From CAZJHD01 sp964545855 (lineage in GTDB: Bacteria; Planctomycetota; UBA1135; JACQFD01), in the NCBI GenBank assembly GCA_964545855.1, contig CAZJHD010000026.1, positions 1-55,794 of the forward strand: a stretch of DNA of 55,794 nucleotides, in the 5' to 3' direction. Positions 33,938 to 42,146 of the stretch are shown piece after piece (position 1 is the stretch's first letter; every line of letters begins with the position of its first letter). The position numbers and the translations under genes are program-made. The notes beneath the pieces are model-generated. The model did no database searches. It saw only the letters and a list, made by a program, of their open reading frames with translations, and was not told where the DNA came from.

Positions 33938-35944
33938 ATGGACGATCCTCCGCCGACGCCGGAACTCCCCGAGGAGCCGGGCACCGGCCGCCTGAAGCGG
34001 CTCCTCTTCGGAGAGCCGCGGAAGCTCGGCGATCCCACGATCTTCCACCGGATGTCGCTGGTGGCGTTCCTCGCGTGGGTCGGTCTCGGCGCCGACGGCC
34101 TCTCGTCGTCGTGCTACGGCCCCGAGGAGGCCATGCGCGCGCTCGGAGACCATCGGCATCTGGCCTGGGTGCTCGCCGGCGCGATGGCGCTCACGGTGTT
34201 CGTGATCTCCTGGTCCTACAGCCGGATCATCGAGGCGTTCCCGTCGGGCGGCGGCGGCTACGTCGTGCCGTTCAAGGTCCTCGGTCCGACGGCGGGCGCC
34301 GTGTCCGGCTCGGCGCTGATGGTCGACTACGTGCTCACCATCGCGATCTCCGTCGCGGCGGCCGTCGACGCCGTGTTCAGCAGCCTCCCGGCCGACTGGG
34401 GGGCCCTGAAGGTGCCCGTCGGAGTGCTGGTGATCTTCCTCCTGATGGTCCTGAACCTGCGGGGCGTGAAGGAGTCGGTCACCATCCTCGCGCCGATCTT
34501 CCTCGTCTTCCTGATCACCCATGCCGTCGTTCTGGCGATCGGACTCATCGGGAGCGTGCCCGAGGTGAGCGCCATCGCCGCGGAGACCGAGGACGCGTTC
34601 CGCAGCGACCTCGCGCAGGAAGGAGGCCTCGTCATCATGCTGCTGGTGCTGCTGCGCGCCTACTCGCTCGGCGGCGGCACTTACACGGGGATCGAGGCCG
34701 TCGCCAACTCGACGAACATCATGCGCGAGCCCGTCGTGCGTACGGCGAAGCGCACGATGCTCTACATGTCGATCTCGCTCGCCATCACGGCGGCCGGGAT
34801 CCTGATCTGTTACGTGCTGCTCGACGTCGAGCACGAGGAGGGGCGGACCATGAACGCCGTCCTCATCGAGCGCGTGTCGTCGAGCTGGAACATCGGGAGC
34901 TGGCCCGTGGGGAAGTGGTTCTCGGTCGTCACGCTGGCGTCGGAGGCGGCGCTCCTCTTCGTGGCGGCTCAGGCGGGCTTCATCGCGGGCCCCCGCGTCA
35001 TGGCGAGCATGGCCGTCGACTCCTGGCTGCCTCACCGCTTCGCGGCGCTGTCGGACCGCCTCACGATGCACAACGGCATCTGGCTCATGGCGATCGCCGC
35101 GCTCGTGGTGCTCGTCGAGACCGGCGCCAAGGTGAGCCACCTCGTCGTCCTCTACTCGATCAACGTGTTCCTCACGTTCTCCCTCGCCAACATCTCGATG
35201 TGCGTGCGCTCGGTGCGGTCGCTGCGGGAGGGAGGTCACGGGAAACGCGATCTGGGCATCCATGGCCTCGCCGCCACGATGTGCGTGGGCATCCTCGTCG
35301 TCACCATCGTCGAGAAGTTCGAGGAGGGCGGATGGATGACGCTCGTCGTCACGGGCCTCGTGTTCGGCCTGTGCCTCCTGATCCGCGAGCACTACGCCCA
35401 GGTGAAGGGGAGGCTTCGACGTCTCGAGACGTCGCTCTCCGATCTGCCGGACACCGGCGAAGTGCCGCCGCCCCTCGACCCGTCGCAGCCGACGGCGGTG
35501 CTGCTCGTCGAGAGCTACGGCGGCGTGGGAGTGCACCAGCTGCTCTCGATCTTCCGCTTCTTCCCCGGCTACTTCCGCAACGTCGTCTTCGTGTCGATCG
35601 GCGTGATCGACTCGGGGAACTTCAAGGGCGCGAGCCAGCTCGAAGCGCTGGAGGAAGCCACCGAAGCGATGCTCGCGCGCTACGTGGAACTCGCGCGCAA
35701 GCTCGGCGTGTCGGCCACGAGCGAGTGGCATCTCGGCACCGACGTGGTGAGCGAGGCGGAGCGAGCCTGTGAGTCCGTCGGCCGGAGATACCCGCGCCAC
35801 ATGTTCTTCGGAGGGAAGCTCGTCTTCGAGCGCGAGCGCTGGTACGAGCGGTTCCTCCACAACGAGACCGCCTTCACCATTCAGCGGCGGCTCGCTTGGA
35901 ACGGGCATCCGATGACGGTGCTGCCCGTGCGTGTGCAGGATTGA
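33938..35944 (+). CDS. APC-superfamily transporter with cytoplasmic C-terminal domain (KimA-like)
   Basis: 668 aa. Twelve hydrophobic segments lie between residues 35 and 490, beginning FHRMSLVAFLAWVGLGADGL, with GGGGYVVPFKVLGPTAGAVS as the first APC signature. A soluble tail (about 500-668; PTAVLLVESYGGVGVHQLLS, then FKGASQLEALEEATEAMLAR) follows. This order is seen in KimA-type potassium importers of the APC family, where the tail is cytoplasmic. K+ uptake is therefore the best guess; amino-acid transport is the alternative. Transcribed alone from the promoter at 33823, divergent from the oxidase. Confidence 0.78.
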   Translation: MDDPPPTPELPEEPGTGRLKRLLFGEPRKLGDPTIFHRMSLVAFLAWVGLGADGLSSSCYGPEEAMRALGDHRHLAWVLAGAMALTVFVISWSYSRIIEAFPSGGGGYVVPFKVLGPTAGAVSGSALMVDYVLTIAISVAAAVDAVFSSLPADWGALKVPVGVLVIFLLMVLNLRGVKESVTILAPIFLVFLITHAVVLAIGLIGSVPEVSAIAAETEDAFRSDLAQEGGLVIMLLVLLRAYSLGGGTYTGIEAVANSTNIMREPVVRTAKRTMLYMSISLAITAAGILICYVLLDVEHEEGRTMNAVLIERVSSSWNIGSWPVGKWFSVVTLASEAALLFVAAQAGFIAGPRVMASMAVDSWLPHRFAALSDRLTMHNGIWLMAIAALVVLVETGAKVSHLVVLYSINVFLTFSLANISMCVRSVRSLREGGHGKRDLGIHGLAATMCVGILVVTIVEKFEEGGWMTLVVTGLVFGLCLLIREHYAQVKGRLRRLETSLSDLPDTGEVPPPLDPSQPTAVLLVESYGGVGVHQLLSIFRFFPGYFRNVVFVSIGVIDSGNFKGASQLEALEEATEAMLARYVELARKLGVSATSEWHLGTDVVSEAERACESVGRRYPRHMFFGGKLVFERERWYERFLHNETAFTIQRRLAWNGHPMTVLPVRVQD

Positions 35945-35987
35945 GCCACGACGCGCGCGACTGCGCCCGCCGCGCGGCGAGAGGAGC

Positions 35988-36019
35988 GGATCGCCGCCGC
36001 CCGTGAGCGACGGCGATCC
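35988..36019. terminator. Bidirectional hairpin between convergent genes
   Basis: GGATCGCCG (35988-35996) pairs perfectly with CGGCGATCC (36011-36019) across a 14-base loop, in the 87-base gap between two convergent stop codons. A short T-run (TTTCTTCTT, about 36039-36047) follows only in the plus direction and lies inside the neighbouring gene, so the evidence is the hairpin and its position. Confidence 0.45.
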
Positions 36020-36031
36020 TTCCGCTGTCGA

Positions 36032-36505
36032 TCAGCCTTTCTTCTTGGCGACCTCGTACATGCCGCGCGCCGCGCGGCGGAACCGCTTCCGGTCGCCGAG
36101 CCGCATGCCGACGATGCGTGCGAAGGACGGGCTCGAGCTCCGGTAGCCCGCGGCCTTCACGGCGCTCACGATGGCCGGGATCCCCATCGGCGAGGACGAC
36201 TTCGCGAGGACGCCCTCGATCATCGACGAGAGATCCTGGCCCTTCTTGCGACGGCCGCCCGCACGGCGGCCTGCCTTCGCACCGGCCGCGCGCTTCGCCG
36301 AGGAGCCGCGCGCCGGGCGCGCCGCGCCGCGGCTCGTGCCTCCGCCGAGGATCGAGGCGAGGGCGGCCTCGATGTGCGCCATCTCGGTGTCGACACCTTC
36401 CAGCTTCCTCCGCAGCGTCGCCGTCTGCGCCTTGTAGGCGCCGACGAGCGATTGGAGATCGGTCAAGCTGATGAGTCCATTTCCGGAAGAGCGTCGTCGT
36501 TTCAT
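36032..36505 (-). CDS. H1-like nucleoid protein with winged helix (paralogue)
   Basis: 157 aa from an ATG at 36505 with GAGGGA upstream. Residues 10-50 look like a coiled coil (LQSLVGAYKAQTATLRRKLE), 55-90 are basic and Gly/Ala/Arg-rich, and 92-152 form the same winged-helix-like domain as the protein at 6735-7331 (DLSSMIEGVLAKSSSPMGIP; SSSPSFARIVGMRLGDRKRF). It lacks the long basic C-terminal tail and the RGRP AT-hook of its paralogue. The two conserve the wing nearly identically while the linkers diverge. Probably DNA-binding and architectural; inference. Confidence 0.72.
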   Translation of the reverse strand: MKRRRSSGNGLISLTDLQSLVGAYKAQTATLRRKLEGVDTEMAHIEAALASILGGGTSRGAARPARGSSAKRAAGAKAGRRAGGRRKKGQDLSSMIEGVLAKSSSPMGIPAIVSAVKAAGYRSSSPSFARIVGMRLGDRKRFRRAARGMYEVAKKKG

Positions 36506-36886
36506 GGTTCCCTCGAGAGGAGAGGAGAGCGTCTTGGTGGATGCCCGGGAGGAATGGAGGCCGACGAGGGCCGTGCTCCCGGACGAAGCGCACGCTCGTG
36601 AGCGCCTCGAGTGGCAGCGCGCTGAGTCACCGCTTGGCCTCGAGCCTTCGCGCGTGACGAGCGCAACCCCGACTGCCGATTCGACGCGTGGTGCGGTGCG
36701 GGGGACGCGAGTCCGACGCAAGCCGAATCACGTCATTCGATGCAGCGGGCGCAATCTACAACTCGGTGCACTCGATGCAAGCTCACGATTCGATACGCAA
36801 CAGAGCGCACCCCTTCCACGGCGGAACGCAATTGCGTCCGGATGTGAGCGGCCGCGGAGCACGCGAACGCCCGTGGCAGCGTCCTG
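36506..36886. other. Intergenic region with palindromic core
   Basis: 381 bases upstream of the winged-helix gene and downstream of the NYN gene, with no gene seen. GC is lower than around it. It contains the perfect 12-bp palindrome ACGCAATTGCGT (36826-36837) and two TCGATGCA words (about 36737 and 36772), possible regulator sites. No clear -10/-35 pair was found. Confidence 0.4.
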
Positions 36887-37459
36887 CTATCCGGCGAGGA
36901 ATTGCGTGGGGTCGTACTCCGCGATCGGAATGATGCGCACGCGGGGAAGTGCGACGTTGAAGGCGCGGGCGCCGCTCTCGAGATCGTGGATCTGCACACC
37001 CTTGGCTTCCAGCTCGCGGAAGCCCGTCGCCACGAACTCGCGGAATCCGAGCACTCCGAGGTGTCTCGTGCCGTCGGCGAGCGCGCCGAGAGCCGAACAG
37101 AAATCGCTATCGTGGCTCGCGAGCATCACGTTGCCGGGACGCGTCGCGAGCGCTTCGAGCGTGCGGAGGACGGCGATATCGACGACTTTCTCGTCGGAGC
37201 TGCCCGCGAGCGGAATGGGCCGGTAGCCCATGGCGAGGAGCGCCTGCACGAAGGGCCCCGGCAGCACGCCCATCGACGCGTTCAGGAAGAACAGCGCGCG
37301 GCAGGGCACGCCCCACTGGCGCGCGGTGTACTCGCGAACGCGTTCCCAACGCGGGCGGTGCTCGGGTGTCGGCCGGACGCCACCCAGGATCGCGTTGCCG
37401 AGGGTGGCATCGATGTTCTCGCCGTCCACCAGGAGATAGGTGACGTCGTGCTCGGTCAT
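36887..37459 (-). CDS. NYN-domain (PIN-like, LabA/DUF88) putative RNase
   Basis: 190 aa from an ATG at 37459. The acidic residues of the NYN nuclease site are present: LLVDGENIDATL (about 9-20), SDEKVVDIAVLRTLE (about 88-102) and ASHDSDFCSALGAL (about 114-127), the fold of metal-dependent RNases such as LabA and MARF1-type proteins. The C-terminal 50 residues carry no added domain. It cuts or processes RNA by family knowledge; target unknown. Confidence 0.83.
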   Translation of the reverse strand: MTEHDVTYLLVDGENIDATLGNAILGGVRPTPEHRPRWERVREYTARQWGVPCRALFFLNASMGVLPGPFVQALLAMGYRPIPLAGSSDEKVVDIAVLRTLEALATRPGNVMLASHDSDFCSALGALADGTRHLGVLGFREFVATGFRELEAKGVQIHDLESGARAFNVALPRVRIIPIAEYDPTQFLAG

Positions 37460-37730
37460 CGGAGTGGTTCTCCGCTCGGCGCCGCGTGGTGGAGGAGCCC
37501 TCGGGGATCGTGCCGGGCGCGGCGCCGGAGCGCGCGGGCGCGGATCTCCGGCGTCGTGCGCCGGGAGGGGCCTCGTCGGAGGAGGTTCGATCGCGCGGTG
37601 ATCCGGCAACGGGCCGGCCGCGACGTGTGCGCGCGTGCGCGTTCTCTCGGTGGATCCAGCGGCTTCGCCGCCGCGCGTCCCTGGCGGACGCCGGGCGGCC
37701 CAGGGCGGGCGCCGAACCCTCGACGCCGCT
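37460..37730. other. Intergenic region, no feature seen
   Basis: 271 bases of high-GC sequence between the NYN gene start and the stop of the coiled-coil gene. No convincing coding frame, promoter or repeat was recognised. Confidence 0.4.
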
Positions 37731-38015
37731 TCAGCTCTTCGGCGCGATGAGCTGCTGGATCGAGATCGCGCCCGCCTTCGCGGAGTTCGCGAGATCGACC
37801 CGGCCAGCGCTCACGAACTGGCTCTCCGCCTTGCGGAGGGCGCGCACGAGCTTGTCGGCGAGCTTGAGCACCGGGTCCTTCTTGACGGCTCGGAGCTGCT
37901 TGCGCCGTTCGAGCTCCGCGATGCGATGCTGCAGCGCGGCGATGAGCTCCTCCTCGGTCCTCCGATGGCGGCGCTTGCCGGAGGCGGAGGGCTGTTGGGG
38001 ACGTGTCGACTTCAT
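37731..38015 (-). CDS. Small basic coiled-coil protein
   Basis: 94 aa, ATG at 38015 overlapping the stop of the upstream oxidoreductase gene (ATGA). Residues 20-70 form a charged helix with heptads (EEELIAALQHRIAELERRKQ; LKLADKLVRALRKAESQF), N-terminus basic (KRRHRRTE). The ending NSAKAGAISIQQLIAPKS is uncharged. No family recognised. Overlap with the oxidoreductase suggests co-translation. Confidence 0.65.
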   Translation of the reverse strand: MKSTRPQQPSASGKRRHRRTEEELIAALQHRIAELERRKQLRAVKKDPVLKLADKLVRALRKAESQFVSAGRVDLANSAKAGAISIQQLIAPKS

Positions 38016-40294
38016 GTTGGTTCTTGGTCAGAAGTACTTTGTGCCACGGACGGAGGCCGTCCGGGCGGCGAGGAGGATAGCAGGTCGCGCGGGCGTCCCG
38101 TGGAGCCTCCCCGATCGGAATGCACCGGATCGATCGCCCGCGCGACGGACACCGCCGTGCCGTTGAATCGTGGCATTCCCGTGAGGGGCTCGACGTCCTC
38201 GTCGTCGACGAGATCGTTGAAGTGGCCCCGATCGGCGGTGGCGTCGCGCAGGAGGCTCGGGAACGAGTGGGGAGCGGAGACCACGCCGCGCGCCATGCGC
38301 TCCGACAGGCGGAGGATGCCCTCGAAGCCACCCCGTGCGTTCGCGACCCGCACGGTCTCGCCGTCCCGCAGCCCGGCGTCCCTCGCGTCGCCGGGATGCA
38401 TCTCGACGAGGGGATCGGGGTCGACGCGCCGGGCCGACGGGAGGTGGTTCAGCCAGGAGTTCATCGCGCCGCGCCTCCGACGGGAGATCAAGCGGAGCGG
38501 GTGCTCGCGGTCCGTCGCGTCGCGGAGCCGGTCGTCGGATGCGAGGAGATCGAGGATCGCGGCGGGTGCGAGGTCGATGCGCCGGTCGTGCGTGCGGAGC
38601 CTCTTCCGCAGGGCGCCGGGGCGCAGCGGGGGAAGGAGGAGGCCGCGCGGGTGGCGGCGGATCGCGCGGAGCGACACCTGCCCCGAGAGAGCGAGCATGG
38701 CGGCGAGGGCGAGGCGCGGCGGCGTCGCGAGGAGGATCCGTCCGAGCCACCGGCCCGTGGCGAGACGCAACCGCCGACGCCAGGGCGCGCCGGGCTCCCG
38801 CGACGGCAGGCGCGGAAGGCGCCGGGCGAGGTCGCGGCACACCTGCCACTCGTCGCGCACGCCCGGCGGAGGCGTGCTCACGCGGTCCGTCCACTGGGCG
38901 TAGGGCGTCTCCAGGAAGGGGGAGTTCAGGAGGACGCAGTCCTCGCGCTCGAGCATCGAGGGCGGCGGCAGGACCCAGTGCGCGAGGCGCGTCGTCTCGT
39001 TGACGTAGGGATCGAGCGCCACCAGCAGGTCGAGCTTCCCGAGGGCGCGGCGCAGCCGCGAGGCGTTCGGGAAGGTGACGGCCGGATTGCCGGCGACGAC
39101 GACGAGCGCCCGCACGTGTCCCTCCTCGATGGATCGGGCGAGCCCCGCGCAGGGCAGGTCGTCGAGGATGCGCCGTGCCGGCGGACGGACGCCGGCGGGG
39201 AGCGGCGCGTGGCGGTCGAGGAGGAGGTCTCCGTGCCGCACGAGATCGAGCAACCCCGGGTTGAGCAGGAGGCCGCCCGGCGCATCGACGCGCCCGCAGA
39301 CGGCGTTCAGCAGCACGAGCGCCCACTCGGCGAGGCCGCCGCGGGGCGTCATCGTGAGCCCGCTGTGGCCCACGGCGACGCTCGCCGGAGCGCGCGCGAA
39401 CTCGCCGGCGACGCGCCGGATCGTCTCGGCGTCGAGGCCGGTGCGCTCGGCGGCACGCGCCACGTCGTAGTCGGCCGTCGCGCGGAGCGCCGCGTCGAGC
39501 CCGCGCGCGTGCCGCTCGAGGAACCGGGCGTCGGCGAGACCCTCGTCGACGACGACGCGCACGAGGGCGAGCAGCAGGTCGAGGTCGGAGCCGGGACGGA
39601 GGGAGAGGTGCTCGTCGGCGCCCGCCGCCGTCTCCGTCCTCCGGGGATCGACGACCACGAGCTTCCCTCCGGCGCGCCGCATGTTCGCCACCACCTCGTG
39701 CCAGCGCGGGATCGACGTGAGCTGGGCCCACGTGGAGACGGCCGGATTCGCGCCGAGGAGCAGGACGTAGCGGCTCGCGCGGACGTCGGGGATCGTGACG
39801 AGGAGCGGATGGCCGTAGCAGAGGTCGGCGACGAGGAAGCGCTCGGCGCAGTCGATGGAGGAGGCCGTGTGGAAGCGGCCGGTCCCGAGGACGCGCGCGA
39901 GGGCTGCCGTGGAGACGGCCGCCGCCCAGGAGAAGGCGGTGGGGTTGCCCTGGTAGATGGCGATCGCGTCGGGGCCGGACTCCCGCGCGATGCGCGCGAG
40001 GCCGCCGGCGACGGCCTCCGTCGCCTCGCTCCAGGTCGTGCGCTCGAAGGCGCCCGGCGCGGCGTCCGGCGCGCGACGCACCGGCTCCACCAGCCGCTTC
40101 GGATCGCGCACGAGCTCCGCCAGCGCGTGGCCCTTCGTGCAGAAGAATCCGCGCGTCACCACGTGCTCGCGGTCGGGCTCGACCCGGGTCGCGACGCCCG
40201 CCGCGTCGCGGTGGACGAGCACGCCGCACCCCGCCTCGCAGAGCCGGCAGTAGGAGATCGCCGGCGCCCGCCCGTCCTGGGCCGCGCCGCTCAC
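38012..40294 (-). CDS. Molybdopterin oxidoreductase (CISM / formate dehydrogenase-like)
   Basis: 760 aa from a GTG at 40294 that overlaps the stop of the rsuA-like gene (GTGA). The N-terminus has a [4Fe-4S] ligand set YCRLCEAGCGV...GFFCTKGHAL (CxxCxxxC plus a later Cys), then the bis-MGD binding domain (AIYQGNPTAFSWAAAVSTAA; YVLLLGANPAVSTWAQL; GGKLVVVDPRRTETA). The motif SSIDCAERF (about 137-145) is where the Mo-ligand Cys or Ser sits in this family. A molydop-binding domain (DPLVEMHPGDARDAGLRDGE; VRVANARG) ends the protein. No Tat signal, so cytoplasmic. The substrate cannot be told, and no electron-transfer subunits are adjacent. Confidence 0.87.
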   Translation of the reverse strand: MSGAAQDGRAPAISYCRLCEAGCGVLVHRDAAGVATRVEPDREHVVTRGFFCTKGHALAELVRDPKRLVEPVRRAPDAAPGAFERTTWSEATEAVAGGLARIARESGPDAIAIYQGNPTAFSWAAAVSTAALARVLGTGRFHTASSIDCAERFLVADLCYGHPLLVTIPDVRASRYVLLLGANPAVSTWAQLTSIPRWHEVVANMRRAGGKLVVVDPRRTETAAGADEHLSLRPGSDLDLLLALVRVVVDEGLADARFLERHARGLDAALRATADYDVARAAERTGLDAETIRRVAGEFARAPASVAVGHSGLTMTPRGGLAEWALVLLNAVCGRVDAPGGLLLNPGLLDLVRHGDLLLDRHAPLPAGVRPPARRILDDLPCAGLARSIEEGHVRALVVVAGNPAVTFPNASRLRRALGKLDLLVALDPYVNETTRLAHWVLPPPSMLEREDCVLLNSPFLETPYAQWTDRVSTPPPGVRDEWQVCRDLARRLPRLPSREPGAPWRRRLRLATGRWLGRILLATPPRLALAAMLALSGQVSLRAIRRHPRGLLLPPLRPGALRKRLRTHDRRIDLAPAAILDLLASDDRLRDATDREHPLRLISRRRRGAMNSWLNHLPSARRVDPDPLVEMHPGDARDAGLRDGETVRVANARGGFEGILRLSERMARGVVSAPHSFPSLLRDATADRGHFNDLVDDEDVEPLTGMPRFNGTAVSVARAIDPVHSDRGGSTGRPRDLLSSSPPGRPPSVAQSTSDQEPT

Positions 40295-40998
40295 GGCCGC
40301 AGCAGCCCCGTCGCCGCGCGCAGCCCGCGCTCCTCCTCGGGCTCGAGCACGCGGTGCGCGCGCGCCGGGAGCGTGTCGAGCCGCACGCAGCCGACGCGCG
40401 TACGCAGGAGCCGCGTCACGGGCGCGCCGACGGCCTCCATCATCCGCCGCACCTGGTGGTACTTGCCCTCGTCGATCACGAGACGCACGACGTCGGGCGC
40501 GAGCGCCTCCGCCTCGAGGGCCGGTCGCGACACTTCGTCGCGGCCGAGGTCGAGGGGCCCCCGCAGGCGGCCGAGGGCGTTGCCGTCGAGGGGCCGCGCG
40601 AGACACGCCACGTACTCCTTCTCCACGTGCCGCTTCGGGTCCGTGAGACGGTGGAGGAGCTGGCCGTCGTTCGTGAGGAGCAGCAGCCCCTCCGTCTCGC
40701 GGTCGAGCCGGCCGACGGGCATCAGGTCGTCCGGGCGGAAGGGGAGCGCGTCGTAGATCGTCGGGAGGCGGTCGCGCGCCGCCGTCACGAGACCCGCGGG
40801 CTTGTGGAAGGCGATCACCCGGATCACGGGCAGCAGCACGGGCGCGCCGTCGAACGTCACGGGCGCTCCCTCGGGCACGTGCTTCGCGCCGTCGCGCGCG
40901 AGCTCGCCCCCCACGACGATGCGCCCGCGGCGCACGAGGACGTTCACCTCCCGTCGCGAGCCCAGGCCGGCTTCATGCAGGTAGCGGTCGAGGCGCAC
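40291..40998 (-). CDS. RsuA/RluB-family pseudouridine synthase
   Basis: 235 aa. An S4 RNA-binding domain (MRLDRYLHEAGLGSRREVNV, 1-60) is followed by the catalytic domain with VGRLDRETEGLLLLTNDG (about 93-110), where the Asp of RLDxxTxGL is the catalytic residue, and EGKYHQVRRMMEAVG, the family's KxxQ(I/V)RRM motif. The enzyme isomerises one uridine in rRNA; small- versus large-subunit target cannot be decided. Only 17 bases separate it from the divergent dehydrogenase gene. Confidence 0.92.
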   Translation of the reverse strand: MRLDRYLHEAGLGSRREVNVLVRRGRIVVGGELARDGAKHVPEGAPVTFDGAPVLLPVIRVIAFHKPAGLVTAARDRLPTIYDALPFRPDDLMPVGRLDRETEGLLLLTNDGQLLHRLTDPKRHVEKEYVACLARPLDGNALGRLRGPLDLGRDEVSRPALEAEALAPDVVRLVIDEGKYHQVRRMMEAVGAPVTRLLRTRVGCVRLDTLPARAHRVLEPEEERGLRAATGLLRP

Positions 40999-41015
40999 GC
41001 CCCGAGGGTATATGT

Positions 41016-42146
41016 GTGCCCATGCAATGCACCGCCGCAGTCGTCGGCGCGGGACGGCAAGGAACCTGCGCCGCCTACGACCTCGCGCGGCTCGAGCACG
41101 TGGGCGCCGTCGTGGTCGTCGACTACGACGAGGACCGGCTCGCCGCCGCGGCGGACCTGCTCGACCGGCTCGCGCCGCCCGCGGAGATCCGCTTCGTGCC
41201 GGCCGACGCCACCGATCGCGGCGCCCTCGAGGCGGCGCTCCGCGACGTCTCCGCCGTCGTCTCGGCCGTTCCCTACGTCATGGGCCCCGGCGTGTGCGCG
41301 GCGGCCATCGCCGCCGGCGCCCACGCGGTCGATCTCGGCGGCAATCTCGAGGTGTCGCGCACGATCCTCGATCTCGGACCGCGCGCCGCCGCCCGCGGCG
41401 TCGCCGTCGCGCCCGACTGCGGCCTGATGCCCGGGCTCGGGAACGTCCTCGCCGCCTGGTCGATCGAGCGCCTGCGGTCGCTCGGCGGGGATCGCATCGA
41501 GGTGCTGATCCGCTGCGGAGGCCTTCCGCGCTCGCCCCGGAACGAGCTCGGCTACGAGCTCGTCTTCTCCTTCGAGGGCCTGATGAACGAGTACGACGGG
41601 GTCTCCCACGTGGTGCGCGACGGGCGCCGCGACGTGGAGCCGACCCTCGAGGACATCGCGCCCTGGACGCACGCGCGGCTCGGCGCGCTCGAGACCGCGA
41701 CCACGAGCGGCGGCACGTCGACGGCGCCGGAGTCGCTCGCCGATCGCGTCTGGAGCTATCGCTACCGGACCGTGCGCTACCCGGGGCACTTCGCGTTCTT
41801 CCGCACGCTGAAACGCCTCGGGTGCCTCGCGCCCGAGCGCCGCGCGGCGCTGCGCGCGCTCCTCGAGCCGGCGCTCGCCGTGGCGGAGCCCGACGACCTC
41901 GTGCTCCTCCGCGTCGACGCCATGGCGCGCGACGGCCGCTCCGTCTCGAAGGAGGTGATCGATCTGCGCGACGCCGCGACGGGATTCACGGCCATGGAGC
42001 GGATGACGGCCTTCCCCGCCGTCGCGGTGCTGGAGCTCGCGCTCGAGGGCCGCGTCGCGAAGGGGGCGGTGCGCATCGAGCGCGACCTCCCGCTCGACGA
42101 CTACCTCGGACGGCTCGAGCGCCGGGGCATCCTGCCGACCCCATGA
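41016..42146 (+). CDS. Saccharopine dehydrogenase / lysine 6-dehydrogenase-like oxidoreductase
   Basis: 376 aa from a GTG at 41016 (GAGGG seven bases upstream); an ATG at 41022 is also possible. Rossmann motif VVGAGRQGTCAAYDLA, acidic strand end VVVVDYDED, and the family strings VVSAVPYVMGPGVCAAAIAA and GVAVAPDCGLMPGLGNVLAA. The last resembles lysine 6-dehydrogenases and homospermidine/saccharopine reductases, NAD(P)-dependent enzymes of lysine metabolism. Its stop overlaps the start of the next gene (ATGA). Confidence 0.85.
   Translation: MPMQCTAAVVGAGRQGTCAAYDLARLEHVGAVVVVDYDEDRLAAAADLLDRLAPPAEIRFVPADATDRGALEAALRDVSAVVSAVPYVMGPGVCAAAIAAGAHAVDLGGNLEVSRTILDLGPRAAARGVAVAPDCGLMPGLGNVLAAWSIERLRSLGGDRIEVLIRCGGLPRSPRNELGYELVFSFEGLMNEYDGVSHVVRDGRRDVEPTLEDIAPWTHARLGALETATTSGGTSTAPESLADRVWSYRYRTVRYPGHFAFFRTLKRLGCLAPERRAALRALLEPALAVAEPDDLVLLRVDAMARDGRSVSKEVIDLRDAATGFTAMERMTAFPAVAVLELALEGRVAKGAVRIERDLPLDDYLGRLERRGILPTP

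Noticed and set aside
33601..34038. Minus-strand frame upstream of the oxidase, overlapping the APC gene
   Set aside because: It overlaps the start of a well-supported plus-strand transporter and lacks any motif.
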